From Hyphomicrobiales bacterium (GTDB lineage: Bacteria > Pseudomonadota > Alphaproteobacteria > Rhizobiales > Beijerinckiaceae), in contig UCBZ01000069.1 in the NCBI GenBank assembly GCA_900470775.1, positions 1 to 44,614 on the forward strand: a DNA stretch of 44,614 nucleotides, written 5' to 3'. Position 1 is the first letter of the stretch. Each line of letters starts with the position of its first letter. The notes beneath the pieces are model-generated. The model did no database searches. It was given only the letters and a program-made list of their open reading frames with translations, and was not told the DNA's origin. A program made the translations under genes and the position numbers. Shown in pieces: positions 41,908 through 44,614 of the stretch.

Positions 41908-42344
41908 GTTCGCCCCTGCTCCAATGCATCGAGACGCCGCGAAAGGTCCGTCACCTCAATCGCGCGGACATGGGCATCCACCAGCTTTCCCAACTCGGCC
42001 GCTTCTGCCGGCGTCAGCTCCCCGGCTGCCACCCCAGCCATAAGAGCGCGTGTCGCTTTCGGCAGATCGTCCAGCGTGTCGATCGGCGGAAGATCGAACG
42101 TGACAGAGCGGTCCTTCCGGGGCGGGGCGAGCCGATCCATGCAAAGGCGTAGAGCCTGCATGTCGCCCTTCTTCGCGAGTTCGATCGCCTTGCGGGTCAG
42201 AGCCTCCGCCTCGCCCTCAAGCAGCGCCTCGATCGCGAGGGTGGCCTTATGGCGGGCTCCCTTGGGCTTACCGGCGTTGCCAGGCTTGAAGCGCGTATCG
42301 CTCGCCGTATTCGAGCCGTTTTTACGGATGCCTTCAGCCATCAA
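41904..42344 (-). CDS. DUF5681-domain protein (terminase small-subunit-like)
   Basis: This 146-residue protein carries the DUF5681 signature: TRFKPGNAGKPKGARHKATL, then EALTRKAIELAKKGDMQALR, CMDRLAPPRKDR. It ends with a charged helix, GELTPAEAAELGKLVDAHV. The family is found next to phage terminase large subunits and may help DNA recognition. Here the large subunit is absent. The start ATG at 42344 or 42341 lies inside the tail-fibre gene end (11-bp overlap). Confidence 0.75.
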   Translation of the reverse strand: MMAEGIRKNGSNTASDTRFKPGNAGKPKGARHKATLAIEALLEGEAEALTRKAIELAKKGDMQALRLCMDRLAPPRKDRSVTFDLPPIDTLDDLPKATRALMAGVAAGELTPAEAAELGKLVDAHVRAIEVTDLSRRLDALEQGRT

Positions 42345-42846
42345 ACAAGCCCCCGCAGGATGACTGCGGCGACGATGACGAAACTGGTATCCAGCATGGC
42401 TCGTACGTCGCGAAGGTCTCGCTGAGCCGGGCCTCGCGCATTGACCGCAGCGGTTTCGAGGTCGGCCCCGCCGCCGTGCCGAGCGTGTTCGCGCGGAACA
42501 CGTTCGCCGTCATGAAGCCAGGGACGGTGAAGTTGCCGGTCACGACAGGGCCGGCCGCAGTGATTTCAAAAACGATTGAACCGCCGACTGAGAACCCGAG
42601 GCCAGACGCGGTCTTGCTCATGCCGATGCCGGCCAGCGAGTTGAAGGTCAGCGATGGCGAACCCGCGCTCCCGTCCGCCAGCTTTAGCGGCGCCACCATG
42701 GGCGCTGAGCCATCTACCGGGACAGAGTTGGTCAGGGCCGCGGCAACATCCTCCAGCGGGGAGTTATGCTGCGCCGGGTTGATCGTGGTTCCCGCAACTG
42801 CGAGATACACAGGCGGCAGCGTGTAGACGCCTCCAGCGCGCGGCAT
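42334..42846 (-). CDS. Phage tail-fibre-like protein, 3' end rearranged
   Basis: The N-terminal 130 residues (MPRAGGVYTLPPVYLAVAGT, INPAQHNSPLEDVAAALTNS) match the start of many phage tail-fibre proteins. A Gly/Ser-rich beta region follows (VGGSIVFEITAAGPVVTG). After about residue 130 the sequence (SMREARLSETFATYEPCW) changes to an unrelated Ser/Pro tail that stops inside the DUF5681 gene, so the fibre is truncated. It overlaps the RHH gene stop by one base. Confidence 0.65.
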   Translation of the reverse strand: MPRAGGVYTLPPVYLAVAGTTINPAQHNSPLEDVAAALTNSVPVDGSAPMVAPLKLADGSAGSPSLTFNSLAGIGMSKTASGLGFSVGGSIVFEITAAGPVVTGNFTVPGFMTANVFRANTLGTAAGPTSKPLRSMREARLSETFATYEPCWIPVSSSSPQSSCGGLFDG

Positions 42847-43037
42847 TAGCTCACGCTCCCCGCATGTGCCGATTGCGGCTGGCTGGCCGATGCCGTGAGC
42901 GCGGTACGGATAAGCGAGCGGATCGTGCTCGACATCGACGCATCACGACGAGCCGCTTCCGCCTCGATGGTGGCCCGCAGATCCGGGTCCGTCATGAACG
43001 CGAGGTGTTCGGTCTTCCTGATCTTGGTCCGGTGCAT
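42846..43037 (-). CDS. Ribbon-helix-helix-like small protein
   Basis: This 63-residue protein reads MHRTKIRKTEHLAFMTDPDL and then RATIEAEAARRDASMSSTIRS, an RHH/Arc-like arrangement (basic strand, helix, turn, helix). Such proteins repress promoters or serve as antitoxins. No toxin partner is adjacent. The ATG at 43037 was chosen; 43052 adds five residues. It heads the leftward phage-like cluster. Confidence 0.55.
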   Translation of the reverse strand: MHRTKIRKTEHLAFMTDPDLRATIEAEAARRDASMSSTIRSLIRTALTASASQPQSAHAGSVS

Positions 43038-43206
43038 CGATGGCCTCCGCATTTGAGACCATTATGGCAGAAACGGAGATAAACTCTAACAAAATCAATA
43101 TGTTATCGTCAACGACCGTCTGCGTCCGTCTGCATTCGCGGACATTCGGCTTGACTCTGCATGTCGCGATGTTCTTTCTTCGTTCTCAACAATCAAGGAC
43201 GAAACG

Positions 43207-43464
43207 ATGTCAGCCCAACCAGCGCGCGAACCGGAGCAGGACAGTTCGATCGATGCGGAAATCACGGCGCTGATCGAGGATCTGTTGGAGGAGCACGAGG
43301 GCTTCGAGCGGGCGGCGCTTCGTGCCCTGGCGCGCAGCTTTCTGATCCTGCTATCCGAAAGCCAGCGACTGGCTTTCGAAGCCGACAGGTCGTGCTCACG
43401 CGGCTTCCTACGCGGGCTCTTTTCCGAAGGCGCGCGCCCGGCCCCCGAGGCGGATGAGGCCTAG
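43207..43464 (+). CDS. Hypothetical 85-residue acidic helical protein
   Basis: The protein (SIDAEITALIEDLLEEHEGF, then RAALRALARSFLILLSESQR) is strongly helical and acidic. AAGGAC precedes the ATG by 6 bp. The next gene starts 9 bp after its stop, so the two form a pair. No function is recognised. Confidence 0.5.
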   Translation: MSAQPAREPEQDSSIDAEITALIEDLLEEHEGFERAALRALARSFLILLSESQRLAFEADRSCSRGFLRGLFSEGARPAPEADEA

Positions 43465-43473
43465 GCAAGCATC

Positions 43474-43818
43474 ATGGTTCATCGCAAAGGGGAGCTTACC
43501 AAGCGGGCTCTCGATGCTGGCTGGCCTCATCAGGTCGCGCTACGCGAATTGGGGACGCCCGAGCAGTACCATCGGCACGAGGCGATCATGGCAGGATGCC
43601 GGGACCGATCGAGCGCCCCTCGTGGCCACTCAGTCGTCTACGACGGGAACTGGTGGGACGTGCATTGCTTCTCCGACCGAGCTGATGCGGAGTGGTTCAT
43701 GGCCACGTTTGGCGGCGAGCCCTTCGACCCTCGCGATCGAGGGACGGGCCATGGCTGGTCGCGCTGGGATAAGGGGAAAGCAGCTGAGAAGGACAAACTT
43801 CGTAGATTGAGGCGGTGA
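43474..43818 (+). CDS. Conserved hypothetical protein of island/phage type
   Basis: This 114-residue protein starts MVHRKGELTKRALDAGWPHQ and has VHCFSDRADAEWFMATFGGE. These match a hypothetical protein widespread in Hyphomicrobiales genomes, found singly on accessory DNA. It may bind something through the CFSDRADAEWF segment, but no biochemical role is known to me. It follows the 85-residue protein. Confidence 0.6.
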   Translation: MVHRKGELTKRALDAGWPHQVALRELGTPEQYHRHEAIMAGCRDRSSAPRGHSVVYDGNWWDVHCFSDRADAEWFMATFGGEPFDPRDRGTGHGWSRWDKGKAAEKDKLRRLRR

Positions 43819-43852
43819 GGCACACTGTCTGCTGAATGCGCCTATGTGGCCC

Positions 43853-44425
43853 TCATATGCCATCGTGAACATATTCCGTCGTTCCCCAGCTAGCCTTCTT
43901 GCCCATTTTTTTGGTAACCACGTAATCCTTTATAATTTTAAAATCGTCGTCTTCCGCAATATCGTATGACGGGTCCGCAGTAATCTTGGCGAGTAGTCGA
44001 TTATATTCTTTCCACCCCGGCGACGATTCATCCCCGAACTGATTGTCGCTGAATATTGACTGAGCGATGTAGGCCGCGGTCTCCTCTTCGGCCATGCTAA
44101 TCCCCTTCACGCGTTCCATATCGAGTATCGCATGAAAACATTCATGGAAAACCATGCGCTGCTCCGAGGCGTTTAAGAAAGTCTTATTCTGCATGGACTC
44201 AGGAAATACAAATTGATTTGGCCAAGGTCTATACATCGCGTCGACTTCGGCGCGCGCCAATGTATCGTCATCAAATTTAATAAATACGCGTCCTTTTATC
44301 CGCATTACCTTCTTGAGTTTGGCGAACATTCCAGGGATGATTTTTGTCCCACGGATTGTGAAAGATACCTTGGCCGCGCCATGGCTGGTCATGAGCTGAC
44401 CCATCGCGTCGATAAAGTCGGTCAT
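43853..44425 (-). CDS. Putative zinc metallopeptidase (HExxH)
   Basis: This 190-residue protein has His94-Glu95-x-x-His98 in RMVFHECFHAILDM, followed 15-17 residues later by EEETAAYIAQSIFS (Glu113-115), where a third zinc ligand would be expected in a gluzincin. There is no signal peptide. The gene is AT-richer than the core and uses AAA and ATA codons freely, suggesting transfer. It could be a toxin-type effector or an anti-repressor protease; IrrE/ImmA-like proteins have HExxH too, but the surrounding sequence does not match well. The upstream partner, if any, lies beyond the right edge. Confidence 0.55.
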   Translation of the reverse strand: MTDFIDAMGQLMTSHGAAKVSFTIRGTKIIPGMFAKLKKVMRIKGRVFIKFDDDTLARAEVDAMYRPWPNQFVFPESMQNKTFLNASEQRMVFHECFHAILDMERVKGISMAEEETAAYIAQSIFSDNQFGDESSPGWKEYNRLLAKITADPSYDIAEDDDFKIIKDYVVTKKMGKKASWGTTEYVHDGI

Positions 44426-44614
44426 TTTGAGGTCCCGATAGCTGGCGTTGAGAACGGATGCGCTATCGTGAACGGATCACGCTCCGTTGAATTCCATCAT
44501 CTGCATGACGCCGTTTGTACTCGGTCGGGGCGGGTCAACAGGGTCATGCCTGCTCCCAAGCATGGACGTCCAAACCTATGACCACTCCCGTGTGAAGGGA
44601 GTGCTCGACCCAAC
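44426..44614. other. Right-edge sequence without a clear gene
   Basis: No supported gene was seen in the last 189 bp. A 7-bp hairpin CACTCCC-GTGTGAA-GGGAGTG lies at 44583-44603 with no T-run. A partial reverse-strand frame from the edge ends early and cannot be judged. Confidence 0.4.

Noticed and set aside
44583..44603. CACTCCC/GGGAGTG hairpin as an attachment site or terminator
   Set aside because: Only 7 bp, at the window edge, with no T-run and no second copy seen.

Overview
The window is high-GC alphaproteobacterial DNA, most likely chromosomal DNA of a Hyphomicrobiales member close to Bosea. This is inferred from the gene families present (ActS/ActR-type redox sensor pair, MmcB-family repair protein, hisF-hisE-coaA run, PcaG/PcaH with CatI/CatJ-type CoA transferase) and from the codon use. 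No rRNA, complete tRNA or CRISPR array was seen.

Positions 1-30310 look like ordinary chromosome. In order they hold: the start of a 2-keto-3-deoxygalactonate kinase gene; a protocatechuate/beta-ketoadipate operon (pcaG, pcaH and a two-subunit 3-oxoadipate CoA-transferase) with a divergent IclR regulator and a three-repeat operator; an aldose epimerase; an L,D-transpeptidase; a TSUP permease; a periplasmic protein resembling cyclohexadienyl dehydratase; hisF-hisE-coaA; a small membrane protein; a Rid protein; a helical-repeat protein; an aminotransferase; and cobQ behind a promoter and a nested hairpin. They continue with a TetR regulator with a palindromic operator; an O-antigen initiation set (sugar-nucleotide dehydratase, reductase/epimerase and polyprenyl-phosphate sugar transferase) that fits the N-acetylquinovosamine route; mmcB; a LysR/MFS divergent pair; an aldo/keto reductase; actS-actR; an intracellular PHB depolymerase; a Na+/H+ antiporter; and a class II amidotransferase. 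Two REP-like palindromic elements (576-674 and 27773-27877) share a core.

From about 30.4 kb onward the character changes. A decayed MmgE/PrpD gene and a small peptidoglycan-binding-like protein are followed at 31525 by a piece that reads as the 3' end of a tRNA, a plausible attachment-site scar. Beyond it lies a mosaic island with many short ORFs in start-stop overlapping cascades, AT-richer genes and debris. It contains an HMCES/YedK protein, a two-TM DUF4231/SLATT-like protein, a lysis-module remnant, a response-regulator pseudogene that has lost its phosphoacceptor Asp and gained a stop, and a gene split by a complete IS3-family element (39408-40712). Then come phage-packaging and tail-fibre remnants (DUF5681 protein, tail fibre, ribbon-helix-helix protein) and an HExxH putative metallopeptidase at the right edge.

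No single complete novel system is evident. The best leads are the promoter plus structured RNA before cobQ, the cyclohexadienyl-dehydratase-like protein, the orphan SLATT-like and zincin proteins in the island, and the IS-split gene of unknown function.
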